A stretch of DNA of 64,000 nucleotides from Proteles cristata cristata. Its lineage: Eukaryota; Chordata; Mammalia; Carnivora; Hyaenidae. The notes under the pieces were generated by a model that saw nothing but the letters and a program-made list of their open reading frames with translations, did not search any database and was not told where the DNA came from. Made by a program: the position numbers and the translations under genes. Below are positions 1 to 10,565 of the stretch, piece after piece. The stretch spans positions 1 through 64,000 of the forward strand of contig JAESUZ010005167.1 in NCBI GenBank assembly GCA_017311185.1. The letters run 5' to 3'. The first letter of the stretch is position 1. Each line of letters begins with the position of its first letter.

Positions 1-112
1 TTTGCTCTTGATTCCCTTGCCTTTGGAGATGTATTGAGTAAGAAATTGCTGTAGTTGAGGTCAAGGAGGTTGTTTCCTGCTTTGTCCTCTAGGGTTTTGG
101 TGGTTTCCTCAA
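1..112 (-). mobile_element. LINE-1 ORF2 fragment
   Basis: This stretch closely matches, in the same orientation, the late ORF2 region of the L1 copies at about 16290-16395 and 34570-34680. It continues beyond the left edge. It ends where a plus-strand L1 fragment begins. Confidence 0.85.
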
Positions 113-1516
113 AAGACTCAATTTAGACCTAGTGACACCTGCAGATTGGAAGTGAGAGCATGTAGAAACATTTATCATGCAAATCGATAACAAAAGAAAG
201 CCAGAGTAGCATTACTTATATGGGACAAACCAGATATTAAACTAAAGACTGTAACAAGAGCTAAGGAAAGGCACTGTATCATAACATAGCGGACTATCCA
301 ATAAGAAGAAGTAACAATTGTAAATATTGATGCCCCTAATATGAAGAACCAAAATATATAAAACATCTAATAACAAACATAAAGGAACTCATTGATAATA
401 ATACTAGTGGGGGACTTACTTAACACTCCACTTACAGTATTGGAAAGATTATCTAAGTAGAAGAAGATCAACAAGGAAACAATGACTTTGAATGACACGC
501 TGGACCTAATGGACTTCACAGATATATTCAGAACATTCAATCCTAAAGCAGTAAAATACACGTTCATCTCAGGGCACATGGGAGATTCTCCATACTAGGT
601 CAGGGATCAGCCCTCAAGAGGTACAAAAAGATCTAGAGCATACCATGCATATTTTCTTTTTTTTTTTTTTAATTTTTTATGTCTTTGTTTTGACAGACAG
701 AGAGTGAGCAAGAGAGAGGCAGAGAGAGAGGGAGACACAGGATCTGAAGTAGGCTCCAGGCTCTGAGCTGTGAGCACAATGACCGACATGGGGCTCGAAC
801 CCATGGACTGTGAGATCATGACCTGAGCCCTATTCAGACCCTTAACCGACTGAGCCACCCAGGTGTCCTGATAACATGCATATTTACTGACCACCATATT
901 GTGAAACTAGAAGTCAACCACAAGAAAAAATTTTGAAAGACCACAAATACACGACGGTTAAACAGCATACTACTAAACAATGACTGGGCCAACCAGGAAA
1001 TCAAAGAAGACATTTAAAAAATATGTGGAAAAAATAAAAATGAAAAGCCTGATCTTGAAGAGAGATTTGTGCACCCATGCTGATAACAGGGTGCACAAAT
1101 AGCCAGAAGGTAGGAACAATGGATGAATGGATTAAAAAATATATATGGTATATCCATATGAAGGAATGTTGTTTAGCCTTTTAAAAATGAAATTCTGTTG
1201 TATGCTATAATGAGGATGAACCTTGAAGATACTATGTTAAGTGAAATAAGCCAGTCACAGAAAGACAGATGTTGTGTATTTCCATTTATCTGAGGTTCTT
1301 GGAGTAGTCAAATTCATAGGGAAGGAAAGTAGAAGCTGGTTGCCAGTTGCTAGGATGAGGGGCCATTGGGGAGTTCTTGCAAAATAGGGACAGAATTTCA
1401 GTCTAGAAAGATGAGAGGGTTCTGCAGATAGATGGTGGTGATTACTGCATAACAATGTGGATGGACTTAATGCCTGTGAACTGTACACTTAAAGATGGTT
1501 AAAATTAGATATTTTA
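113..1516 (+). mobile_element. LINE-1 fragment: ORF2 endonuclease region joined to an L1 tail, split by a SINE
   Basis: The plus strand reads as degraded L1 ORF2 endonuclease sequence (blocks resembling LNDTLDLMDFTDIF and later AMKLE-NHKK) to about 1050, and then jumps to sequence resembling an older L1 3' end. The reading frame is broken many times. A minus-strand SINE interrupts it at 655-874. Confidence 0.75.
655..874 (-). mobile_element. CAN-SINE (SINEC_Fc type) in L1
   Basis: The tRNA-like head is at the right end (complement of GGTGGCTCAGTCGGTTAAG), the CT-rich body is in the middle and a T run at the left is the A-tail complement. It is flanked by an 11-bp duplication catgcatattt at 644-654 and 875-885. 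Confidence 0.93.
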
Positions 1517-1732
1517 GGGGCGCCTGCGTGGCTTAGTCGGTTAAGCGTCTGACTTTCGCTTAGGTCATGATCTCGTGGTTCGTGGGTTCGAGCCCCATGT
1601 CGGGCTCTGTGCTGACTGCCAGCTCAGAGCCTGGAGCCTGTTTCAGTCTGACTCCCTCTCTCTCTGACCGTCCGCTCCTCATGCTCTCTCTCTCTCTCTC
1701 TCTCTCTCCTAGAAATAAAACATTTAAAAAAT
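1517..1732 (+). mobile_element. CAN-SINE (SINEC_Fc type)
   Basis: The head GGGGCGCCTGCGTGGCTTAG contains a pol III A box, and the B-box-like GGTTCGAGCCCC follows. The body has GGGCTCTGTGCTGACTGCCA, a (CT)n tract and an A-rich tail running into AT repeats. A short duplication (atatttta) probably flanks it. Confidence 0.92.
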
Positions 1733-1992
1733 ATATATATTTTATGGTATATATATTTGACCGTAATAGAAAAGAACAACAAAAATAGATAAATAGAGAG
1801 TGGGAAACAAACAAATGTAAAAAAACAATCGCCTTTTTCACTCTCATGCTCTCCCAAGGACACTGGTTATTTCAGAGGCTACATGGCAGGTGACTGTGCC
1901 ACTAAGTGACAGAAACAGTTAAAAAAACTAACTGTCCTCTATTAAGGATAGTATGAAAGAGATTTGCAAAAATGTAAAATGAAGCCCTTCTT
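1733..1992. other. Unassigned AT-rich stretch
   Basis: AT-rich intergenic DNA between two SINEs, beginning with a TA-dinucleotide run. No gene or recognisable repeat is seen. Confidence 0.5.
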
Positions 1993-2216
1993 GGGGCATC
2001 TGGGTGGCTGAGTCGGTTGGACGTCCGATCTCAGCTCAGGTCATGATCTCACAGCTCGTGGGTTTGGGCCCCGCATCAGGCTCTGTGCTGGCAGCTCAGA
2101 GCCTGGAGCCTGCTTCAGATTCTGTGTCTCCCTCTCTCTCTCTGACCCTCCCCTGCTCATGCTGTGTCTCTCTCACTCTCAGAAATTTAAAAAAAAAAAC
2201 ATTAAAAAAAATTTTT
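1993..2216 (+). mobile_element. CAN-SINE (SINEC_Fc type)
   Basis: The head GGGGCATCTGGGTGGCTGAG, the body with GCTCAGAGCCTGGAGCCTGC and an A/T tail are all present. An imperfect duplication of about 16 bp (aaatgaagcccttctt / aaatgaggcccgtctt) flanks it at 1977-1992 and 2217-2232. Confidence 0.92.
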
Positions 2217-2232
2217 AAATGAGGCCCGTCTT

Positions 2233-2277
2233 CTTTTTCTTTTCTTTTCTTTCTTTCTTTCTTTCTTTTTTTTTTTA
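2233..2277. repeat. CTTT-rich low-complexity tract
   Basis: Pyrimidine run (TTTC/CTTT units) just downstream of a SINE. Confidence 0.85.
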
Positions 2278-2568
2278 AAGAAAGTATACTTACCTTTTTA
2301 CTAAAACACATCTCATTTGTGGTAAAATAGAATGGTTTGTTACTGTTATTATTAAAAGCACACACAGTTATAAAATGTCTCAGTTTTAATTTCTAGTAGA
2401 GTAGGTATTGATTGATAGAACCCATAGAAATAATAGCTCATTGAAATGTATACGGGGATTGAGATCAAAAAGTCTACTAAGCATCGATGTGACTATCTAA
2501 GGTGGGGAATTTATTCTACATGTGTGTGTGGCGACCCATTCTGATCAGTAGGTCTTCTCTTTCTTCAG

Positions 2569-2777
2569 GCTGGCAAGTGACCTCCAGACCCAGCCCTGTG
2601 TTGTGCGAGCAGTGATGGGAATGAAATAATGTGGAACTTCAGCAAACTGAGCGAACTCAGCCAGCAGGCAGCCAATGTCCTATGAGGCACATGCAGCCTG
2701 TGCATGGCGACTGTGTACCATGGTGCTGTTCAAAGTGCCTGAGTGGTGGCTGGTGACCCTGGAGTGCATACAAGCAA
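2569..2777 (+). pseudogene. ACSM2-like exon remnant, equivalent of ACSM1 exon 2
   Basis: After an acceptor-like ttcttcag the frame reads AGK-stop-PPDPALCC, then GNEIMWNF and SQQAANVL followed by a second stop. After a net 2-bp loss the frame shifts to one reading VPEWWLVTLECIQA. The first stop (TGA) sits where the family has Arg, consistent with a CpG transition of CGA. The donor reads gcaagttgg in place of the expected g|gt. Length is about 209 bp against 211 bp in the intact paralogue. Confidence 0.88.
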
Positions 2778-3104
2778 GTTGGTGATTGATCACCTGGTCT
2801 GGTTACCCTCTCCTTGTGAAGGAAGCTGATGGCAGAGACCTTGAACCACCCCTCCCAAAAGATGTCGCCTCCACATAGCATGCTGTGTCTCCTCATAGGA
2901 AAAACCACCCTTTTTCTAACTATTTAAGTAAGCTATGCAGCAAGCACTGTGCTAGAGGTTGCTAATACAGAGTAAACAAAACATGGCCAATGTACCATGG
3001 GCCTTAAAGATCTTTGGAGAAAGATACCCATCTAACTATTAATAGCACACATAATTATTTAATCACAAGTTGGATAAGTGGCATGAGAATTTTTTAAGAA
3101 CTTA
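2778..3104. other. Unassigned, intron-like DNA of the ACSM2-like relic
   Basis: Follows the first relic exon. No further exon similarity, RNA gene or named repeat is seen. Confidence 0.45.
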
Positions 3105-3335
3105 CTGAGAAAAAAGTTGGGAAACTATGACCTATCAGCCAAATCTGGTCCACAGATTGTTTCTGTAAATAAAGTTCTATTGGAACACAGCCATGCCCTA
3201 TTTACATATAATCTGTAGCTGCTTTTGCACCACAATGGCAGACTTGAGTATTTGGGACAGACAGCATATGGCCCACAGGACCTAAAATATTTTCTATTCG
3301 GCCCTCTGCACAAAAATGTTGTCATTCCCTATCAT
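3105..3335 (+). mobile_element. Ancient non-autonomous DNA transposon (hAT/Charlie-like)
   Basis: Resembles a common mammalian fossil containing TTGG-AAACTATG, GTAAATAAAGTTCTATTGGA and ACACAGCCATGCCC, ending near CGGCCCTCTGCAC. Class assignment is from memory. A shorter reversed copy lies at 11066-11160. Confidence 0.55.
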
Positions 3336-3399
3336 AAAAGGAGACCTGAGCTGACTAATCTGAGAGGGTCACTGAAGTCTCAGTGATATTTCTGATGAG

Positions 3400-4260
3400 A
3401 TCCGCGGGATACATGGGATTCAGCCAGGAGAAGAGACCGAGAGGGGTTCCTCAAGCAAAGGGAACAGCACAGAGAGGAAAGAAGCTTGCAAATTATGAGA
3501 AAACCTGAAAGGATGTCTGTGTACTTGAGAATAGCAAGGAGAAACTAGTGGCAAGTGATGCTGCACAGATGGGCACGACCCTGGGTGCCATGGGGAGGAT
3601 TCTGCATCCTTATCCAGTGAGGAATGGAGAAGCATGGATAGATTGAATGACACAATCATATACAGTTTTTAAAAGATCACGCTGGATGGTGCATAGAGAT
3701 GGGATGAAGGAGGGCAGGAGTGGGTGCGGGAACCCCAGACAGGAGACAAGGCATGATGGTGGCTTGAAGCTTAGGAGAGGTGGTTGAGACAGATATAAGT
3801 AAGTGGATTTAGGAGGCAATTGGGAGGAAATTAAGAACACCTTTTTGTATGTTTATTTATTTTTGTGAGAGAGAGAGACAGTGTGACAAGGAGAGGGGCA
3901 AAGAGAGAGGGAGACAGAATCTGAAGCAGGCCCCAGGCTCCAAGCTGTCAGTACAAAAGTCCAACACGGGGCTAGAACCCATAAACCGTGAGATCATGAC
4001 TTGAGTCAAAGTTGGGCGCTTGACCAACTGAGCCACCCAGGCACTTTGAGAACACCTCTTTGACGAATGACGTATGGTAGACAAAGAATCCAGGGAGATG
4101 GAGAAGTCACAGACACTCAGGCAGATGGGCAGATGCTTCAGGCTTTCACTGAAGTGAAGAGCATAGGGAGAAACAGATATTGGGGTGTTGTGATAAGATG
4201 ACAGGTTCAGTTTGGGAACTGTTAGGGATGCTCATGTGATGTTCAAGAAGGGATGAGAAG
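3400..4260 (+). repeat. Ancient mammal-wide interspersed repeat, split by a SINE
   Basis: Text such as GAAGCATGGATAGATTGAAT, AAAAGATCACGCTGGATG and GATGGTGGCTTGAAG matches a long, old mammalian repeat that I recognise but cannot name. The duplicated agaacacc shows that the SINE at 3842-4048 inserted into it. Related sequence occurs at 38820-39280 and 41140-41440. Confidence 0.5.
3842..4048 (-). mobile_element. CAN-SINE
   Basis: The head complement lies at the right (CTGAGCCACCCAGGCAC), the purine-rich body complement at the left and a T-rich tail complement at 3842-3865. The duplication agaacacc is at 3834-3841 and 4049-4056. Confidence 0.92.
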
Positions 4261-4525
4261 TTCCCATTTTAAGATAAATAGATCCTGGGGATGTAACATA
4301 CAGCATGGGGACTCTAGTTAACAATAATGTCTGGTGTATTTAAAAGTCACTAAGAAAGTAAATCTTTTAAAGTTACTATCACCAGAAAAAAATTGTAATT
4401 ATGTGTGGTGATGGATATTACCTTGTGTGGTAAGCACTTCATAATATATCCATGTATCAAATTATTATGCAGGACACCTAAAAATAGTACAGTTTATATA
4501 TGTTGATTATATCTCAATAAAAAAT
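4261..4525 (+). mobile_element. Old LINE-1 3' end
   Basis: Resembles an ancient L1 3'UTR: GGGGATGTAACATACAGCAT, ATGGATATTACCTTGTGTGG and a terminal TATATCTCAATAAAAAA tail. Confidence 0.6.
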
Positions 4526-5119
4526 GTGTGTGGGAAAAAGAAAAGAAGGGATTGGTGGTGAAAAGAAATTGCATTGAAGGGTTTAACATCTGAGGTGGAA
4601 ACAGAAATTCGAGAATCATCAACTTTTAGAAATGAGAGATGACAAGTTGAGAGGTGTAAGAAAGAGTCACAGAAACTCTTCCACAAAGTTCCTTCATTCC
4701 CACCCTCTCTTTCCTGGCCTCTCTCACATGCAACAGATATTCTCATATATAAAGAGGAAGACATAATTGTGGTCAAATCACAGGAGTAATCACAGGAGGT
4801 AGAAACAACTGTAGAACTTGGGGCCCCATGGAGGCTCTTCCAGGCCACATAATATCTCATAATATCTCAACAGTGAGATATTATGGTCTGAGGGAAGGAG
4901 AACTCAGGGAGGGGATGTGTCTGTTTTTCTGTGTGCCTGAGTCAACATAGCCATCATGGTGGGGACATGCTGGAGGTGGTTAATAGGTCTGCACTGTGGA
5001 TCCTGAAGTGTTATGAGTAGGAAGAAAGTGAGCCGCGGTAAAAGCTTTTCATCAGGAAGAATGTGCAAAATCAGCTTTGTAAATGGTGAAATGTAAGTCT
5101 AGTTATTCTCTACAAGACG
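4526..5119. other. Unassigned stretch holding a perfect 12-bp inverted repeat
   Basis: No gene is seen. At 4858-4885 the arms CATAATATCTCA and TGAGATATTATG enclose a 4-base loop, preceded by a second copy of CATAATATCT at 4848-4857. Confidence 0.6.
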
Positions 5120-5420
5120 CTGTACTGCAAGAACTGATACTAAATGAGCACCTACTATTTACCTTGTATTGTTCAAGAGTTCCCTACAACAATCAGGTTA
5201 ACATTTACTGAGATTTTGCTGAGCAAGGTGCTCATTTTCTTGCTCTTTTTTTGTGTTATGATTAATTTTCTTTTCTCATTAACTCTGTGAGACTTAATGA
5301 TGCCATTTCACAGATACAGAAAATGGAACTCAGAGAAGTTAAATAAATAGTCCAGAGTGACATCGTTAACAGTGCCAAATCTGAGTGGTTTTCGAGTCCA
5401 AGTCTGACTGGATCTCTTGA
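5120..5420 (+). mobile_element. MIR-type SINE fragment
   Basis: The diagnostic MIR core is visible: CATTTCACAGATACAGAAAA, followed by GAACTCAGAGAAGTTAAATA and the CCAAATCTGAGTGG region. Strongly diverged. Confidence 0.6.
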
Positions 5421-5564
5421 TCTGAACCATTCATAAGCTCCCTTTTTGAAGTGGGCTGGCTGACTTGGCCTTGCCAGCATGGAGGAAGGTGGAGAAAGAT
5501 GAGTCTCTAGGACCTCTGATGTCCATGGCAGAACTGAAAATGTGACAGTTTGTGTCTTTGTCAG

Positions 5565-5707
5565 AAAAGCATCTGCCACTCATTGCTGTGTGAAGACTGG
5601 AAGCCAAGAAGCAGCTGCCATCCACTTCACCAGTTGGACTAGTGGCCTTCCCAAGATGGCAGAACACTCCCACTCAAGCATGGCCATCAAGGCCAGATGG
5701 ATGCTGA
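5565..5707 (+). pseudogene. ACSM2-like exon remnant, equivalent of ACSM1 exon 4
   Basis: The acceptor tttgtcag is intact. The frame reads [20 protein letters not shown], then [18 protein letters not shown]. The P-loop TSGTSG has become TSWTSG, so a conserved glycine is replaced by Trp. Near the 3' end one base is missing (143 bp against an expected 144), shifting the frame before a retained gtaag donor. Confidence 0.9.
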
Positions 5708-6486
5708 GTAAGAAAAGCACTTTCCCTCTACAGAGATACATGATCAGGGCTTGAGACTTTTCTGAGCTCAAATCCATTCTCTTTGAATGGAGTACCACTT
5801 GGTGTTTTTGAGAAAGGCTGTTAGGAAGGGAGTCAAGAATGAGCATGACTTAGCAAGCTGGATAGCTAGTGACCTTTGGTGGAACATTTTTGTTTCAGAA
5901 AACTTGTGATCTCCAAACGTTTTCAGTATTTTGAACCATGTGTCTAACAGGATTAGCACAAGGTATATATGCTCCCCCTTTGTAATGGCTACCAGCAGCT
6001 CCGAATATAATTTTTAGCAGTTTAGCAAATCACGTAACATAAGAGCACCTCCCCCCCCAAAAAAAAAAACATCAGTAAAAGTCTTCAGGTTGATTCTCAT
6101 TAGACCAATTTAAGTCATGGGCCCATTATTAAATCAATCCCCATCAGCAGAGAGATGGAACACTCTGGCCAGATCTGGGTCAGGTGATCACCTCTGAAAC
6201 AAGTGCATGAAAGATGGAGAAAAGACTGACTTACACCCATGATATGGATTGAGGGAGAGAGGAGCATTTCTCCGCGGGAAAATAGAGGTGCTCTTACTAG
6301 AAAAGGCAAAAAGCACAGAATCCACTACACCTGTTTTCACTCTAGGGCAGGGAACTAAGTCATGGAGGTTGACACTAAAGGGGGACCCAGTTTTTGGTAG
6401 TGGGTACAAGATAGGAGCTTGCCCCAGGGAAAGGGAGAAAAGTATTTTTGAGTCTAGGGTAGAGATGAGAATAGCTGTGTTTTTTT
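5708..6486. other. Unassigned, downstream of the relic exon
   Basis: No further ACSM-like exon and no recognisable repeat, apart from an A run near 6060. Several short open frames here lack codon-level support. Confidence 0.45.
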
Positions 6487-6856
6487 TTAGTTTATTTTTT
6501 TAATTTACATCCAAGTTAGTTAGCATAAGGTGCAACACTGATTTCAGGAGTAGATTCCTTAATGCCCCTTACCCATTTAGCCTATCCCCCCTCCCACAAA
6601 CCCTCCGGTAACCCTCTGCTTGTTCTCCATATTTATGAGTCTCTTATGATTTTGTCCCCCTCCCTGTTTTTATATTATTTTTGCTTCCTTTCCCTTATGT
6701 TCATCTGTTTTATATCTTAAAGTCCTCATATGAGTGAAGTCATATGATATTTGTCTTTTGCTTACTAATTTCACTTAGCATAGTGTCCTCTAGTTCCATA
6801 AATGTAGTTACAAATGGCAAGATTTCATTCTTTATGATTGTCGAGTATTCTCCTTT

Positions 6857-6858
6857 GT

Positions 6859-6903
<45 letters not shown>
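6857..6903. repeat. (GT)n microsatellite inside L1
   Basis: About 22 GT units with one GA interruption, inside the 3' part of the minus-strand L1. Confidence 0.97.
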
Positions 6904-6904
<1 letters not shown>

Positions 6905-7514
6905 ACCTACCACATCTTCTTTATCCATTCATCCATCAATGGACATTTGGGGTCTTTTCATACTTTGTCTGTTGTTGACACTGCTGTTGTAAACACTGGG
7001 GTGAATGTGGCCCTTAGAATCCTTGTTCATTTTCCGATTGAGATGATCTCTCCACTGCTGTTAAGTGAGGTGCTGAAGTCCCCTACTATTATGGTATGAT
7101 GATCAGTTTATTTATGTTTGTGATTAATTGATTTATGAATTTGTGTGCCCTACATTTGGAGCATAAATGTTTTCAATTGTTAGGTCTTCTTGGTGGATTG
7201 ACCCCTTAATTATGGTATAATATCCTTCTTCATCTATTGTTACAGTCTTTATTTTAAAGTGTAGATTTTGTGATATAAGTATGGCTACACTGGCTTTCTT
7301 TTGTTGACCATTAGCATGATAGATGGTTCACCTTACTTTCAATATGAAGGTATCTTTAGGTCTAAAGTGGGTCTTTTGTAAACAGCATGTAGATGGATCT
7401 TGTTCTCTTATCCATTCTGTTACCGTCTGTCTTTTTATTGCCATAATGTTTCTTATACACTTGGAGTGTTAGGTGGTGTTCTCTATTTCTTTCTAGTCTT
7501 TGTTCCTTTTGGTA

Positions 7515-7516
<2 letters not shown>

Positions 7517-7558
<42 letters not shown>
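7517..7558. repeat. (GT)n microsatellite inside L1
   Basis: About 21 pure GT units inside the same L1, in its endonuclease-region sequence. Confidence 0.97.
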
Positions 7559-7560
<2 letters not shown>

Positions 7561-10006
7561 CATTTTATCTTGTCTCCCCTCAGAAGGTGCCCTTTAAAAT
7601 TTCTTGCAGAGATGACTTAGTGGTCACAAACTCCTTTAATTTTTGTTTGTGTAATTTTTAAACTCTCCTTCTAATTTGAGTGACAGCCTTGCTAGGTAAA
7701 GAATTCTTGGCTGCATATTTTTTTCCAGTTCAGCACTTTGAATATATCCTACCACTCATTTCTGGCCTGCCAAGTTTCTGTGGATAGGTCTGCTGGAAAC
7801 CTGATCTGTCTTCCCTTGTAGGTTGAGGACTTTTCCCCCCATGTTGATGGTAGGTTTTTGTAGAATCTAATGGCAGTCCTCTGTGCTTCCTGGATTTTGA
7901 TATATGTGTCTTTCCACATATAAGGAAAGCTATCCACTATGATTTACTCACCTAACACTTATACCCCTTTTTCTCTCTCTTCATCTTCTAGAATCCTTAT
8001 AATTCTAGCCACTGATTTCTCTAATTCTTAAGTCAAGGGCTTTTGCCTTAGTCTCCCTCTTTTTTCTGCTTTATTGTTCTCCATAAGTTTGTCCTCTAAA
8101 CGCTGATTTGCTGTTTTCCCTCATCCATCCTTTCTGCCGTGGCATCCATTCAAGATTGCGGCTCAGTTATAGCATTTTTTATTTCATCCTGAGTGGCTTT
8201 TATTTCTTTTTATCTCCACAGAAAGGGATCCTAAACTATTTTCCACCCCAGCTAGTATTCTTATAATTGTGATTCTAAATTCTGGTTCAAACGTCTTGCT
8301 TGTATCTGTGTTGGTTCAGTCCCTGGCTGTCCTTTCACCAGACCTTTCTTTTAGAGTGAATTCCTTCATTTTGTCATTTTGAAAGAAGAAAGGGAATTAC
8401 TGAGGTAAAAAAAAATTGATATTAGAAAAGTAACAACACACACACTCACAAAAAATCAAATAAATGATGCTAGATCCTAAGTGGGTTTTTGTGTGGACGG
8501 TGAAAGGAGCTTGACAGATTAGTGAAAAAAGGGGGGGGGGAAGGACAATATTTGAAAATTTGAAAAAATGAATACAATGAAATAGAATAAAATGAAATGC
8601 TGGAAGTAAAATAGAATTTGAAAATTTTACATAAATATATAGTAGGAAAAAACTGATAAAAATTGGAAATAAAAATAATTTTTTTCTCTTCCTGTATTCA
8701 CAAAAAGAAAAGAAAGAAAGAAAATTGAATAATTGGACCAGTAAACAGACTGAAATATGATTGAAATTACATCGTTTCCCCCTAGAAGTCAAACCATGAA
8801 GCACTTTATAGTCAGTAAACTAAGCAGGCAGAGAAACTTGTGTTGTTCATGAAGAACAAGGTTGGCCCAGGTGGGCGGGACTTGGTATAATCCCTCTGAC
8901 CTCCACTAGATGGCGCTTACATAACTTACTGGGGTGGATTGTTGTGGTTCTTGTAGATGTGTGTACATAAGCGTTGAAGAGGTGAAAATGGTGTCACTCA
9001 GCTACCCAATCTGTAGGATCGGAACTGTGTTCCGCAATCGACAATTGGAAACCTGTTCTTATCTCCTTTTTCCATCCACTCTCTCCTTTTACACTGTCTG
9101 TGACCAAAGCATGGGGTTGCCAGACAACAGCTCCTTTTTAAGTTTTATCTCAGATTGGCTGTTTTTCCTGACTGCTCACCTCTGAGCGACCACGGCTTTG
9201 ACCAGTTCTGACCCTCTGGGGGAGGGTCTCACCGAGCAATGGCCAGATGCCACCTCCACCCAGGACTGTTCAAGAGACTGTGCTCCTGCTGATGCCCAGA
9301 GACTGGGTACCAGCACCCCCCCCCAACCCAGAAAAAATTCACGTGATTGTATAACAGCAGCGTTTCAGGGATTATGGAAAATCACAACACACATCTGGCA
9401 CCAGGCTTCCCCCTTAACGACCTTTTTCCAGCACCAGCAAATGTGGTTGTTCTCTGGGGTCCACTGGGGCCTTTGACTGTGGGGTGCCCACAAAGCCTCT
9501 ACCAAATGTCCTCCCAGCAGGGGAGTCACCTCTCCTGGGTGGTCCAAGGATCACTGGACTTCACTCTACTCCTGAGGATTGACCCTTATCACCAGAGCAT
9601 TGCCAGGTATTGAGCTGCAGTTTCAGACTCTGCACTCTCCCTGTTTATAGAGTCTTAATGGAATTTAAACCCTCTCCTTTCTCCCTTTTTAGTGTAGTCC
9701 CTGTGTATGTTTCCACTTTCTCTCTACCTGCTTTTGGGGCTGTGCCTTTCCTAGACTCTCCCCCCATCTCTGACCTCTCTCCGCAAGCAAAAATAACTCC
9801 CTGCCCACTGTAGCTTCTCTCTCCCCCAGTTCATCTCTCAGTGCCATGTACCTGCTGAGTTCTGTGGCTCAGGTTGTGTAGACTGTGGTGTTAATGCTCA
9901 AATCAGTTTTCTAGGTGTGCAGGATGGCTTAATGTTGATCGGGCTGTATTTTATGACACGAGAAGGAAAAAAAAAATCCATGCTGTCCCGCCATCTTGGC
10001 TCTTCC

Positions 10007-10565
10007 TTGATAGTGGCTATGTTAAGCCCAAAACTAATGAAATTTGTATGTAACCCAGAAGCTCACTGAGCACAGACTAATTGTCATACATGAATCTTCT
10101 GAGAAGCATACTCTGGGAAGGAGATTAACATGCAAGAGGCTAATTAGGGAGTGCTTTTGGATCAACACTTGAGGAAAGAAAGAGAAAGGAAGGGAAGGGA
10201 AATGAAAGAATGAAAAGGGGCAGGATTGGGCAGAAGGTGAAGGTGCACTGTGGTGTAGTCTCACCAGGGGCCTCAACCACCTCCATGGAGAGTTCTGCAG
10301 CTAGGACAACCTTTCAGAGTTTCCTGAGGTGCAGGCAAGGTGGGGAGCCTTGCAGACTTTATAGCCCTATGTCGATTAGACATGGGTGCAGGTGTACTGG
10401 GAGGGGAATATGGCCCTGGGATAGGCAGCTTTCTTTGGCTGCATGACTCCTCTAAGAGGTCTGGCAGTGGGTGATGGAAGGGTTAAATCATTCTTACAGG
10501 GGGTTGTGGGCAGCACATTAAAATTCCACCACATACTTTCAGCCTCAAATACATAGTGAGGCAAT
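10007..10565. other. Unassigned DNA after the L1 5' end
   Basis: Contains a GA-rich patch at 10174-10225. No supported gene or named repeat. Confidence 0.45.

Larger units (their letters stand above)
2569..5707 (+). pseudogene. ACSM2-like pseudogene relic (two recognisable exons)
   Basis: Two decayed exons on the same strand as ACSM1 match medium-chain acyl-CoA synthetase genes and look closest to ACSM2, from blocks such as MWNF, SQQAANVL, VETGSQEA-AI and GLPKMAEHS. They correspond to ACSM1 exons 2 and 4. The exon expected between them (equivalent to ACSM1 exon 3) and everything downstream could not be found before ACSM1 begins at 27.6 kb. Disabling changes include two in-frame stops, two frameshifts, an altered donor and loss of the P-loop glycine. 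Since intron-like DNA and splice-site remnants surround both exons, this is a decayed duplicate and not a processed pseudogene. Assignment to ACSM2 rather than another paralogue is inference from remembered sequences. Confidence 0.85.
6487..10006 (-). mobile_element. LINE-1 with 5' and 3' ends but deleted ORF2 core
   Basis: Read on the minus strand, the 5' end lies near 10000 (complement of CCGCCATCTTGGCTCTTCC, a typical L1 start). It is followed by about 1.2 kb of 5'UTR and ORF1-region sequence, then the ORF2 endonuclease region (about 7040-7700). It then jumps near 7015 directly to the ORF2 C-terminal and 3'UTR region, which ends in a T-rich tract at 6480-6500. The reverse-transcriptase core is absent, so the copy cannot code for an active ORF2. 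Confidence 0.82.

Noticed and set aside
1517..1590. Possible tRNA genes at SINE heads (A and B boxes)
   Set aside because: These are the tRNA-derived 5' ends of CAN-SINEs. They lack a proper acceptor stem closure and are followed by SINE bodies and A-tails.
6857..6903. Regular repeats as possible CRISPR-like arrays
   Set aside because: They are pure dinucleotide microsatellites with no spacer structure, in a mammalian genome.
8397..8804. 135-codon minus-strand open frame rich in Phe and Leu
   Set aside because: Lies inside the 5' part of a minus-strand L1, is AT-driven and matches neither ORF1 nor ORF2 in frame.
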